Shown piece after piece: positions 13,403-18,590 of a DNA stretch of 20,249 nucleotides. The position numbers and the translations under genes were made by a program. The notes under the pieces were generated by a model. That model saw only the letters and a program-made list of their open reading frames with translations, searched no databases and was not told the origin of the DNA. Position 1 is the first letter of the stretch. Each line of letters opens with the position of its first letter. Source of the stretch: a virus; the IMG/VR virus record IMGVR_UViG_3300009705_000174, positions 1 to 20,249 of that record. One strand, 5' to 3'.

Positions 13403-13634
13403 GTGTATATGTCATGCTGTAACAGATGGTGATGTCGACCAATATCACCTAATAGGAACTAAGTGCGGTAAGTGTCTTGAAGCAGGTCCGATGACGGATG
13501 GTTATAGCTTTGAAACTGGCTATAAGTTTAAGATGGATAACTTAGTAATAAAGGGGAAGTTTGAAGGAGCTGACTCCGACAAACGCGATTATATTAAAAG
13601 CCAACTCGAAACAGAGATTCGCTACACATTTTAG
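13395..13634 (+). CDS. Short BFD-like [2Fe-2S] candidate protein, 79 aa
   Basis: The N-terminus YKCICHAVTDGDVDQYHLIG, followed by CGKCL, resembles bacterioferritin-associated ferredoxin (BFD) domains, which bind a [2Fe-2S] cluster through CxC and CxxC. The four cysteines are C4, C6, C24 and C27. The spacing between the pairs is 17 residues, about half of that in Bfd, so the cluster may be lost or differently bound. The C-terminal half (MDNLVIKGKFEGADSDKRDY) is not recognised. It follows the MazG-like gene with an 8-bp overlap. Confidence 0.6.
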   Translation: MYKCICHAVTDGDVDQYHLIGTKCGKCLEAGPMTDGYSFETGYKFKMDNLVIKGKFEGADSDKRDYIKSQLETEIRYTF

Positions 13635-13643
13635 GAGATCGGT

Positions 13644-13841
13644 ATGAACATGAACTTGACAAAGTATTTATTTATTGAAGGTGTTATATCAGAGGCAGAT
13701 CGTAAAGCAGGAGAACTTGTTTTAATTCCTACTATTACGTTTGAGTACTTAAATTATAAGGAAGATGGTATAGATTGGACACTACGTCTTGCCTGGTTGC
13801 TTGCACACTTAGAAATTACATTTAACTGGAGAGGGGTGTAA
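13644..13841 (+). CDS. Hypothetical protein, 65 aa
   Basis: A small protein with a hydrophobic C-terminal stretch (LRLAWLLAHLEITFNW) that is more probably an amphipathic helix than a full membrane span. AGGAG lies six bases before the first ATG; a second ATG is two codons on. Its stop overlaps the next start (TAATG). No family recognised. Confidence 0.65.
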   Translation: MNMNLTKYLFIEGVISEADRKAGELVLIPTITFEYLNYKEDGIDWTLRLAWLLAHLEITFNWRGV

Positions 13842-13990
13842 TGGGACTAGGATTTCAAGACGGGTTTCAACCTGCACTAGCGTTCTGGGAACATTGGTGT
13901 AAGGGAGAAAATGATATGATTTCTACTGAGGAAGGGTACCCATGCAATTGGTGTGGGCTTACAGAAGAGGATATGAACGATGGAGATTAA
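13841..13990 (+). CDS. Small cysteine-containing protein, 49 aa
   Basis: An acidic peptide with a CxxC (PCNWCGLTEEDM near residues 36-47) and one earlier cysteine (EHWCKG). The CxxC could bind a metal, but a single pair plus one cysteine is weak support. The start overlaps the upstream stop (TAATG) and its end overlaps the next gene. No family recognised. Confidence 0.6.
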   Translation: MGLGFQDGFQPALAFWEHWCKGENDMISTEEGYPCNWCGLTEEDMNDGD

Positions 13991-14177
13991 TGCTATAACC
14001 CCGGTGCGGCGTACACTTGCTGCACCTCAGACTAGAACAGATACAGTAACAACTGTGAACAAATTAGCTGACGGTACTCACAAGGTAAGTCAGGATCACT
14101 ATACTGTCACGCTCTACGATAGAGGTGGTAGTTTACAAACTGTGCAACGTAGTTTTAGCACTAATTATCTGGTATGA
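13980..14177 (+). CDS. Hypothetical protein, 65 aa, last gene of the plus-strand operon
   Basis: Thr/Val-rich, probably strand-forming (TDTVTTVNKLADGTHKVSQD, then YTVTLYDRGG), with no cysteine or membrane segment. AAGAGG lies before the ATG inside the upstream gene. The stop is immediately before the terminator at 14179. Function unknown. Confidence 0.6.
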   Translation: MEINAITPVRRTLAAPQTRTDTVTTVNKLADGTHKVSQDHYTVTLYDRGGSLQTVQRSFSTNYLV

Positions 14178-14178
14178 A

Positions 14179-14199
14179 AAAGGGGCGTTAAGCCCCTTT
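14179..14199. terminator. Bidirectional terminator between converging operons
   Basis: Stem AAAGGGGC / GCCCCTTT with loop GTTAA. On the plus strand it is followed by ATTCTTTG; on the minus strand the T-run is TTTTT. It ends the plus-strand operon and the converging minus-strand genes, and contains the stop codon of the 48-aa gene. Confidence 0.88.
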
Positions 14200-14344
14200 A
14201 TTCTTTGTCTACTATCTTTTTTAATTCTGCCAACTTGAGAAGTAATGTACTTCTTTGTAGCTCTGTTGGCTCTTCATCCATAACTCTATTGATATACCAC
14301 TGAATATCCTTAACTGCTTCATCTATATTCTTTAGTTTAGTCAA
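14198..14344 (-). CDS. Small helical protein, 48 aa, TTG start
   Basis: Charged and helical (LKNIDEAVKDIQWYINRVMD, then LKLAELKKIVDKE). The TTG at 14342-14344 is chosen because a strong AGGAGG lies nine bases before it. An ATG 12 codons upstream (14380) has no ribosome binding site and would overlap the previous gene by 44 bp. It overlaps the end of that gene by 8 bp. Function unknown. Confidence 0.55.
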   Translation of the reverse strand: MTKLKNIDEAVKDIQWYINRVMDEEPTELQRSTLLLKLAELKKIVDKE

Positions 14345-14516
14345 ATTGGAGTTCCTCCTGTAGTACGGTGGTAGCTTCATGTTCTGCTATCGCTCCTTTT
14401 AATATGCCCGTAATTGACATGCCTACTAGCATTGCTAGTGCTTCTTGGTCTAGTTCCATCTTCAGGTTAGCACTGCCATCCCAAAACTCTTCTACATCTG
14501 ATACTTCAATTTTCAT
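14337..14516 (-). CDS. Hypothetical protein, 59 aa
   Basis: An acidic protein (MKIEVSDVEEFWDGS) with a hydrophobic, glycine-containing helix (ALAMLVGMSITGILKGAIA) that could lie in or on a membrane. The ATG at 14514-14516 has GGGA five bases before it; an in-frame ATG 13 codons earlier (14555) has none. No family recognised. Confidence 0.6.
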   Translation of the reverse strand: MKIEVSDVEEFWDGSANLKMELDQEALAMLVGMSITGILKGAIAEHEATTVLQEELQFD

Positions 14517-14567
14517 ACTAATCCCATAAGTTTCTGTAATATTTATCCGCCACACTTTTATCCATTT

Positions 14568-14735
14568 CTATGGTCTGTACTCCAAAAAAGTATAGAACTT
14601 AAACCATAGGAATGAAACATCTAAACAACGCTCAACTAATGATATTGAGATAGAAGGAAGCAAGTAAACAGTCTTCTCATGTGTCCACTGATTACTGAAA
14701 CGATATACTCTTTTACTTGTCATATACACTTCCAC
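14568..14735 (-). CDS. Small hypothetical protein, 55 aa, GTG start
   Basis: Starts at a GTG (14733-14735) with AGGAG seven bases before it. The sequence is aromatic and partly hydrophobic (KTVYLLPSISISLVERCLD and FLWFKFYTFLEY). It overlaps the preceding 33-aa gene by 16 bp. Function unknown. Confidence 0.5.
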   Translation of the reverse strand: MEVYMTSKRVYRFSNQWTHEKTVYLLPSISISLVERCLDVSFLWFKFYTFLEYRP

Positions 14736-14821
14736 ATTAATTCTCCTGCTATGTCACTTAAATAAACTAATAGTTGTAGATTGAGTACAATTAGTACAAA
14801 TCCTGCTAGATCACAAATCAT
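14720..14821 (-). CDS. Small membrane peptide, 33 aa
   Basis: A leucine-rich hydrophobic core (GFVLIVLNLQLLVYL) fits one membrane span. GGAG lies seven bases before the ATG (14819-14821). It overlaps its neighbours on both sides, which supports translation as part of a chain. Confidence 0.5.
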   Translation of the reverse strand: MICDLAGFVLIVLNLQLLVYLSDIAGELMWKCI

Positions 14822-14900
14822 CTAATAACTCCACGATTACCCAGAGTAATACTAGGTATGCTGCGGCGAGTACTGACCCCGCCCATACTTCAAATATCAT
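14811..14900 (-). CDS. Small membrane peptide, 29 aa
   Basis: Nearly all hydrophobic (WAGSVLAAAYLVLLWVIVE), one membrane span. The ATG overlaps the end of the 93-aa gene and the peptide overlaps the next gene by 11 bp. Function unknown. Confidence 0.5.
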   Translation of the reverse strand: MIFEVWAGSVLAAAYLVLLWVIVELLDDL

Positions 14901-15171
14901 TTACGTCTAAACCGTCTTTCCAAATAGCATCAGTGTAGTGAGGGTCAAAGGACATAGAGGAACCTAGTACCTCGTCAACTTCGTCTGTGTCGACAATCAT
15001 AAGTTCTCTACCATCGAGTTCATAGCCTATGGCAGATAAGAATCTAGTATAGGATTCCAACATAGCATCGAGAGTGATCGCAGGCTGTTCCGTTATCGAA
15101 TGCTCTATATACTCTCCAGTTCTGCTATTGTTAACAGGGTGGGCAATAAAGCTATACATTTTTTCTTTCAT
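14890..15171 (-). CDS. Hypothetical protein, 93 aa
   Basis: Soluble and acidic. N-terminal SFIAHPVNNSRTGEYIEHSI is followed by a helix (LDAMLESYTRFLSAIGYEL) and an acidic end (VDTDEVDEVLG). AGGAG lies before the ATG, and a consensus promoter with 18-bp spacing is just upstream (15194). It is the first gene of the chain running to 14198. No family recognised. Confidence 0.7.
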   Translation of the reverse strand: MKEKMYSFIAHPVNNSRTGEYIEHSITEQPAITLDAMLESYTRFLSAIGYELDGRELMIVDTDEVDEVLGSSMSFDPHYTDAIWKDGLDVNDI

Positions 15172-15193
15172 TCATTTCTCCTAATAAGTATCT

Positions 15194-15223
15194 ATTATAC
15201 ACTGTTTTAGCTATCAAAGTCAA
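15194..15223 (-). promoter_or_regulatory. Sigma70-type promoter, 18-bp spacing
   Basis: Minus strand: -35 TTGACT (15218-15223), 18 bp, -10 TATAAT (15194-15199). It drives the small-gene chain 15171-14198. Confidence 0.82.
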
Positions 15224-15288
15224 AACTTTTTTGCGTTTACTACAACTTTGTCACTAAGTATTTACAGTCACCCTACCAAAAATAGTTC

Positions 15289-15317
15289 TTTTCTTATGCC
15301 AAAAAGTGTGATATAAT
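15289..15317 (+). promoter_or_regulatory. Possible plus-strand promoter with degenerate -35
   Basis: -10 TATAAT (15312-15317) lies 17 bp after TTTTCT (15289-15294). The preceding AAAAATAGTTC is the same upstream element seen at other promoters in this window, so it looks like a family member with a damaged -35. Confidence 0.45.
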
Positions 15318-15349
15318 TTATTAAAATTGATAATCAATAAGGTTTAACT

Positions 15350-15478
15350 ATGATTTATTATACTCGTTGTTACGAAGGTGGTTTGAAATCATTATGCAAT
15401 TGGAGTACAATCGGAATTAAAGGAGATTGCATCTCCAAATCCATTAGGTTATTGAAAGTGACATCTAGTAACAACTAA
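15350..15478 (+). CDS. Small hypothetical protein, 42 aa, plus strand
   Basis: A cysteine- and lysine-containing peptide (MIYYTRCYEGGLKSLCNWS). It lies 33 bases after the -10 at 15312, with AAGG eight bases before the ATG. The region from about 15230 to 15630 is AT-rich and has no minus-strand gene, so this is the best candidate for what it encodes. No family recognised. Confidence 0.4.
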   Translation: MIYYTRCYEGGLKSLCNWSTIGIKGDCISKSIRLLKVTSSNN

Positions 15479-15562
15479 AACCCCACTTTCGAGGCAACGA
15501 GAATTATATAATTAAAACAATTGTTAAGTACAACGATAATCAAATAACCCCGCTACGAGGAT

Positions 15563-15694
15563 ATGAACAATATCCCAATCCTACCCGAACTAAAAATCCC
15601 TTACAATTTCTCGCAATTTCAAAATCATTTTTTTAAGGATTCATTACTGCTTCTATGCTTTCAAAGAGTCTTTCCAATTGACCTTCAGCACTAG
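15563..15694 (+). CDS. Tentative plus-strand ORF, 43 aa
   Basis: The first 25 residues (MNNIPILPELKIPYNFSQFQ) look protein-like, but the rest is antisense to the 73-aa gene at 15633, and the purine-rich GAGG is only two bases before the ATG. It follows the 42-aa ORF in the same direction. It may be a chance ORF. The bases between the two ORFs (15479-15562) hold nothing else I can name. Confidence 0.22.
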   Translation: MNNIPILPELKIPYNFSQFQNHFFKDSLLLLCFQRVFPIDLQH

Positions 15695-15854
15695 AACCTA
15701 CAGGATATTTTATAGAATTTTCATGAATTATCCTTAGTGTGTAGAACTTTATTTCTTCTCCACAGTCAGTTCTTTCATAGTTTTCCAGTATTTCAATATC
15801 CGTAGATCCCCTACTATATGTGCCTACTAGGTTTGCAGCTTTTAAGTACTGCAT
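15633..15854 (-). CDS. Hypothetical protein, 73 aa
   Basis: Mixed alpha/beta, soluble (STDIEILENYERTD, then IKFYTLRIIHENSIKYPVG, ending with helix EGQLERLFESIEAVM). No strong ribosome binding site precedes the ATG, but it starts inside the end of the 32-aa gene and is probably coupled. It is the last gene of the group from the promoter at 16796. Function unknown. Confidence 0.6.
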   Translation of the reverse strand: MQYLKAANLVGTYSRGSTDIEILENYERTDCGEEIKFYTLRIIHENSIKYPVGSSAEGQLERLFESIEAVMNP

Positions 15855-15940
15855 ATATTTACCATACTATTGTAATTAATGATACCTAGTAAGACCCCGC
15901 AGAGAATCCAAGGTATATAGTTCAGCAATTTATCCAGCAT
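15842..15940 (-). CDS. Small membrane peptide, 32 aa
   Basis: One membrane span (YIPWILCGVLLGIINY). AGGAGAG lies five bases before the ATG, and the start overlaps the end of the 103-aa gene by 11 bp. Function unknown. Confidence 0.55.
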   Translation of the reverse strand: MLDKLLNYIPWILCGVLLGIINYNSMVNICST

Positions 15941-16241
15941 TCAATCTCTCCTTCATAATGATTAATACTTGCTTCGGAGCTTTTTCCAACCCCGTAAGTT
16001 CGTCTTCTGTTGTGTTTAAAGCTAATGCTATCTCTGCGACAATTTCAGCTTTAGTGACGGGCGTTAACCCCGCTTTGGTTTTATAAACAGATCGTCTATA
16101 AACTCCTTCTCTACTTAGCTTTCCAATTATTGATTTCTTACTTTTACTGAGAGTGGCCGCCAATTCTTCCACTGTTTGTGGTTCAGGATTAGCCGCGTAC
16201 TTTTCAAGTATTAGCTTAGTCTGTTCCTCAGTATAGTTCAT
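15930..16241 (-). CDS. GcrA/Myb-like HTH protein, 103 aa
   Basis: Residues 2-48 form a helix-turn-helix module (NYTEEQTKLILEKYAANPEP and SKKSIIGKLSREGVYRR). S-x-x-IIGKLSR-x-G is close to the recognition helix of GcrA (SRNAVIGKVHRLGL). The C-terminal half (TKAEIVAEIALALNTTED, then KQVLIIMKERL) is a helical domain with the same pattern as in the protein at 17568, suggesting an oligomerisation domain. It is the clearest sister of the 17568 protein. The ATG overlaps the upstream stop (ATGA). Likely DNA-binding; the target is unknown. Confidence 0.72.
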   Translation of the reverse strand: MNYTEEQTKLILEKYAANPEPQTVEELAATLSKSKKSIIGKLSREGVYRRSVYKTKAGLTPVTKAEIVAEIALALNTTEDELTGLEKAPKQVLIIMKERLNAG

Positions 16242-16447
16242 TGCGCTACTAATCTCCTGACTGTTGCTAGTTTATCAGCAGCTTCCGTTAGCTTTTCTAC
16301 TTCTTCTTCAATAGCTGCTATCAGTTGTGGATGTTCGCCTATCCCGACAGGGTTATTCATATATACTCGAATATTGGCTTCGTGGATTGCTACATCCCCT
16401 TCTAGCCTTTTACCAAGCGCCTCTAGTAATTGTGTATCATACATCAT
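16238..16447 (-). CDS. Helical hypothetical protein, 69 aa
   Basis: The C-terminal half is a likely coiled coil (IAAIEEEVEKLTEAADKL). The ATG at 16445-16447 is preferred because GAGG lies six bases before it and it directly follows the upstream stop. An ATG eight codons earlier would overlap the preceding gene. No family recognised. Confidence 0.6.
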   Translation of the reverse strand: MMYDTQLLEALGKRLEGDVAIHEANIRVYMNNPVGIGEHPQLIAAIEEEVEKLTEAADKLATVRRLVAQ

Positions 16448-16448
16448 T

Positions 16449-16772
16449 TCATTCCTCATAGTCGTTTTCATCCGGGGGTACGAAGGAAATTGTTAGTTTT
16501 CCTGTTTCTGGGTCTTTTTCCATGGATACAAAGCCGCAATACTCAAGCCACTTAACTGCTACATTCTCTACGCCAACAATATCAGCATACATCTGTATTA
16601 AGGTTTGATACTCGTCTTCTATCTCCAGAGTCCTATCTTTTATACTAATGTGACCCCGCTCTATTTTTTCCAGCGCATCGTATAGCTCACTAAGAACTAC
16701 TTGAGTTGCTTCCATTTGTTTTTCTATTTCTCTCTGCTCTCTAACATCTGGAAATTGAATTATGTTGCTCAT
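16449..16772 (-). CDS. Coiled-coil hypothetical protein, 107 aa
   Basis: Opens MSNIIQFPDVREQREIEKQ and continues as a long charged helix to about residue 55 (VLSELYDALEKIERG), then a short mixed region (NVAVKWLEYCGFVSM). The start at 16770-16772 is supported by AAGGAGG; an ATG seven codons earlier lies too close to the -10 of the promoter to be used normally. First gene of the group 16772-15633. No family recognised. Confidence 0.65.
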   Translation of the reverse strand: MSNIIQFPDVREQREIEKQMEATQVVLSELYDALEKIERGHISIKDRTLEIEDEYQTLIQMYADIVGVENVAVKWLEYCGFVSMEKDPETGKLTISFVPPDENDYEE

Positions 16773-16795
16773 ATAATCCTCCTTAGGAACCATCT

Positions 16796-16824
16796 ATTAT
16801 AACGGACATGATGAAAAATGTCAA
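16796..16824 (-). promoter_or_regulatory. Sigma70-type promoter
   Basis: Minus strand: -35 TTGACA (16819-16824), 17 bp, -10 TATAAT (16796-16801). Confidence 0.87.
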
Positions 16825-16844
16825 GAAATTTTTTCAACAGGCAT

Positions 16845-16877
16845 AAAAAAACCCCAGACAATTTCTTATCTGGGGTT
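16845..16877 (-). terminator. Strong rho-independent terminator of the orphan RNA unit
   Basis: Minus-strand stem AACCCCAGA / TCTGGGGTT (9 bp, 16877-16850) with a 10-nt loop, followed by a run of Ts (16850-16845). Confidence 0.9.
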
Positions 16878-17131
16878 GATTTAAAGAGTGAATGGCTGCC
16901 TCCTTCTTTCCATTCGATGAAAGCCTCACAGGTTGATGACTTTCCCCATTCTCAATAGGGGGATATTGAGAACGATTAGTACAGCTTGCATATCAATAAA
17001 TAGAAGTTGCCGAAACTGTACTGGCTCTCGCTGTTACCCTGCGCCCCAACTAGGTATGAGGTTACCCCTACAGCGTTTTTACTTGCCTGTAGGTTACAAG
17101 GAGGGAGTAGCGTACGCCTCTCTCAAATCTG
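16845..17131 (-). ncRNA. Orphan structured RNA, about 287 nt, unknown class
   Basis: A consensus promoter (17138-17166) places +1 near 17131, and a strong terminator ends the unit at 16845. No credible protein gene lies between. Local stems on the minus strand include TTCTCAATA/TATTGAGAA (9 bp, 16945-16969), CTACAG/CTGTAG, GTACAG/CTGTAC and GAATGG/CCATTC. The last loop contains AAGGAGG, an exposed Shine-Dalgarno-like sequence without a nearby AUG. Only peptide ORFs of about 10-21 codons are present, without good start contexts. It matches no tRNA, tmRNA or riboswitch I recognise. Candidates are a regulatory RNA, a decoy of the 30S anti-Shine-Dalgarno, or a replication or packaging RNA. The RNA call rests on promoter plus terminator plus hairpins. 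Confidence 0.55.
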
Positions 17132-17137
17132 TTAACT

Positions 17138-17166
17138 ATTATACTTAAAAATAACCTTTCAGTCAA
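17138..17166 (-). promoter_or_regulatory. Sigma70-type promoter of the orphan RNA
   Basis: Minus strand: -35 TTGACT (17161-17166), 17 bp, -10 TATAAT (17138-17143), with AAAAATAGTTC before the -35. Confidence 0.9.
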
Positions 17167-17175
17167 GAACTATTT

Positions 17176-17322
17176 TTACCTACCTTGTCCTCGGTACTTC
17201 TTATAGGAACGCTTCTTACTCTTATTCATAGAAGAAAACTTCACCATATTAGGATTACCACTTGTACTAGATCTTTTAGCTGGGCCTGGTTCATGTACTA
17301 CTGTTAGAGATCGTTGTGCCAT
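17176..17322 (-). CDS. Small basic protein, 48 aa
   Basis: Very basic towards the end (MNKSKKRSYKKYRGQGR), with no acidic patch or cysteine. It could bind nucleic acid. AAGGAA lies before the ATG (17320-17322). An extension to 17412 would run through the tRNA and is rejected. It is transcribed just after tRNA-Cys. Function unknown. Confidence 0.6.
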   Translation of the reverse strand: MAQRSLTVVHEPGPAKRSSTSGNPNMVKFSSMNKSKKRSYKKYRGQGR

Positions 17323-17344
17323 ATCATTTCCTTTATTAAAATTG

Positions 17345-17418
17345 TGGAGAGGAAGACTGGACTCGAACCAGCATACACGGAGTTGCAGTCCGTTACATAG
17401 CCTTTCTGTCACTTCCTC
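17345..17418 (-). tRNA. tRNA-Cys (anticodon GCA)
   Basis: A 74-nt cloverleaf on the minus strand. The acceptor stem is GAGGAAG / CTTCCTC (perfect 7 bp). The D arm ACAG-AAAGGCTA-TGTA closely follows E. coli tRNA-Cys. The anticodon arm is CGGA-CTGCAAC-TCCG with anticodon GCA, and the T arm is GCTGG-TTCGAGT-CCAGT. CCA is encoded (17345-17347). The 5' end overlaps one arm of the inverted repeat 17415-17529. It may support translation of cysteine-rich or late phage proteins. Confidence 0.93.
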
Positions 17419-17529
17419 CTTTGTAAAGAGTACTCAGAGCGGAGGACAGGCATAACATTTACCTCTCACTTTACTATCTTATTCGCAGAAGCGAACCCTG
17501 ACTTCTCTGAGTACCCTTTACAAAGGAGG
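17415..17529. repeat. 25-bp inverted repeat with 65-bp loop beside tRNA-Cys
   Basis: Arms 17415-17439 and 17505-17529 match at 24 of 25 positions (CCTCCTTTGTAAAG, then TACTCAGAG after one variable base). The loop contains a further hairpin TTCGC-AGAA-GCGAA (17482-17495). On the minus strand the stem ends exactly at the tRNA 5' end. In RNA it would be a long duplex suited to RNase III cleavage, which could free the tRNA. It could also be the ends of a small element. Confidence 0.85.
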
Positions 17530-17567
17530 CTCCGTTGGGTACGGTGGAGCCGAAGCCGTTATGTTAC

Positions 17568-17912
17568 TTAGCCTTCGATGGCTGTAATCATTGCCAAAGC
17601 TGCTCGCATCTTAACAAGATCGTTCTTAGTAGCTTTGCTTAGTGACTCTACTTCTACACCTAGCATGGTTTGAATCTCTTCTACCATTGCTTCTTTACGC
17701 TCAACCGGAACACCTGCTTTAGTAGCCCGTGCCTGTGCTTGGTAGATGCCCATGCTTGATAGCTTAGCAATTACGCTGCGTACTGGCTTGTCAAACTCTA
17801 CAGCTAACAGTTCAGCAGTCTCACGACTAGGATTAGCACTGTAGTTTGTTTCCATTACAGAGATCATGTCTTCAGTGTAGTTTGTTGATGCTTTTGCGGT
17901 AAATTCGCTCAT
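17568..17912 (-). CDS. GcrA/Myb-like HTH protein, 114 aa
   Basis: Residues 12-58 are the helix-turn-helix module (NYTEDMISVMETNYSANPSR and KPVRSVIAKLSSMGIYQAQ), parallel to NYTEEQTKLILEKYAANPEP and SIIGKLSREGVY in the 103-aa protein at 15930. The C-terminal domain also aligns (TKAGVPVERKEAMVEEIQTM, then NDLVKMRAALAM). It has its own consensus promoter and a leader of about 40 nt, with GGGAG before the ATG. Likely a phage DNA-binding regulator or architectural protein. The space after its stop (17530-17567) holds a GGCTCC/GGAGCC hairpin and leads into the inverted repeat and tRNA. Confidence 0.72.
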   Translation of the reverse strand: MSEFTAKASTNYTEDMISVMETNYSANPSRETAELLAVEFDKPVRSVIAKLSSMGIYQAQARATKAGVPVERKEAMVEEIQTMLGVEVESLSKATKNDLVKMRAALAMITAIEG

Positions 17913-17957
17913 TTAAAATTCTCCCAAATTTTGTTTGTTTCTTTATTTTATGAATCT

Positions 17958-17986
17958 ATTATACTAGCTTTTTTGTTTTTTGTCAA
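17958..17986 (-). promoter_or_regulatory. Sigma70-type promoter for the 114-aa HTH gene and tRNA
   Basis: Minus strand: -35 TTGACA (17981-17986), 17 bp, -10 TATAAT (17958-17963). It overlaps the stop of the upstream gene. Confidence 0.88.
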
Positions 17987-18372
17987 GCAGTTTTTGCTGT
18001 CTGACTAAAAAGATAATGCATTAAGAATGCCTCCTCTAGTCCTCTTGCTTCTACTTCCCAAGGAGCGAACCAGTAATCTCCTTCCCACTTTTCACCTTTA
18101 AACATTTCTGTCTCAAGGCACAGCCCATCTTGTTCGTGTTGTTTAACGTGCACCATTTCGTGTGCTACCGCTCTTATGATATACACAAGATCCTCTGTTT
18201 TTATAAACTTTCTATCTAGGATGAGGCTGTAAACACCTCCTCCCAGTACTTCTAACTCTCCACTGTTCTCGTCTAAGTCTTCGGTTTCCACGAAGATGTC
18301 TACGTCTAGGTTATAATAGCCAGCTACTAAATCTACTACGCCTCCAATTGTATTTCTAAGCCGTTTCTTCAA
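17983..18372 (-). CDS. Zinc metallopeptidase-like protein with HExxH, 129 aa
   Basis: IIRAVAHEMVHVKQHEQDG contains HEMVH (residues 71-75), the zinc-binding HExxH of SprT-like and related metallopeptidases. The later WFAPWEVEARGLEEAFL supplies a glutamate suited as third ligand. Phage proteins with this pattern (HEMVHVKQ...PWEVEA) are usually annotated as putative metallopeptidases, with unknown substrates. The TTG at 18370-18372 has GAGGG six bases before it and is preferred. A GTG seven codons earlier (18393) has no ribosome binding site. The start lies inside the end of the 60-aa gene. Confidence 0.7.
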   Translation of the reverse strand: MKKRLRNTIGGVVDLVAGYYNLDVDIFVETEDLDENSGELEVLGGGVYSLILDRKFIKTEDLVYIIRAVAHEMVHVKQHEQDGLCLETEMFKGEKWEGDYWFAPWEVEARGLEEAFLMHYLFSQTAKTA

Positions 18373-18538
18373 CGTGAGCCCTCGCTTTCGCACTAGATTT
18401 TAGATGCTTAACTAACCAAGATATATCATCAATGTGTTCGCCCATTGATATTAATAAGGTCATAGCAGTAGTTTTATCTAAACCTTCCCCAAGCATACCG
18501 TAGTATATCATTAAGATGTCAAATTGTTTATCTGTCAT
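18356..18538 (-). CDS. Hypothetical helical protein, 60 aa
   Basis: All-helical by composition (DKQFDILMIYYGMLGEGLD, then WLVKHLKSSAKARAHVEE). AGGGAGG before the ATG at 18536-18538 decides this start over a TTG seven codons earlier. First gene after the promoter at 18562 and overlapping the metallopeptidase gene by 17 bp. No family recognised. Confidence 0.65.
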   Translation of the reverse strand: MTDKQFDILMIYYGMLGEGLDKTTAMTLLISMGEHIDDISWLVKHLKSSAKARAHVEETA

Positions 18539-18561
18539 ACTATCCTCCCTTATATGCAACT

Positions 18562-18590
18562 ATTATACTACCTTCGACTTTTCTTGTCAA
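18562..18590 (-). promoter_or_regulatory. Sigma70-type promoter
   Basis: Minus strand: -35 TTGACA (18585-18590), 17 bp, -10 TATAAT (18562-18567), followed by AGTTGCATA as at the PPK2 promoter. It lies within the end of the PPK2 gene. Confidence 0.88.

Noticed and set aside
14523-14570. 15-codon ORF between the 55-aa and 59-aa genes
   Set aside because: Too short and without a ribosome binding site.
16929-16994. 21-codon hydrophobic peptide ORF inside the orphan RNA
   Set aside because: No Shine-Dalgarno, and it coincides with a 9-bp stem; insufficient support.
16933-17148. Plus-strand ORF of 71 codons in the orphan RNA unit
   Set aside because: It opposes a clear promoter-terminator pair on the minus strand and has no initiation signal.
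17323-17412. N-terminal extension of the 48-aa basic protein
   Set aside because: The extension is the tRNA-Cys sequence read as protein; the ATG at 17322 has its own Shine-Dalgarno.
17440-17504. Second tRNA in the loop of the 25-bp inverted repeat
   Set aside because: GGTTCGC resembles a T arm, but no acceptor, anticodon or D arm can be folded on either strand.
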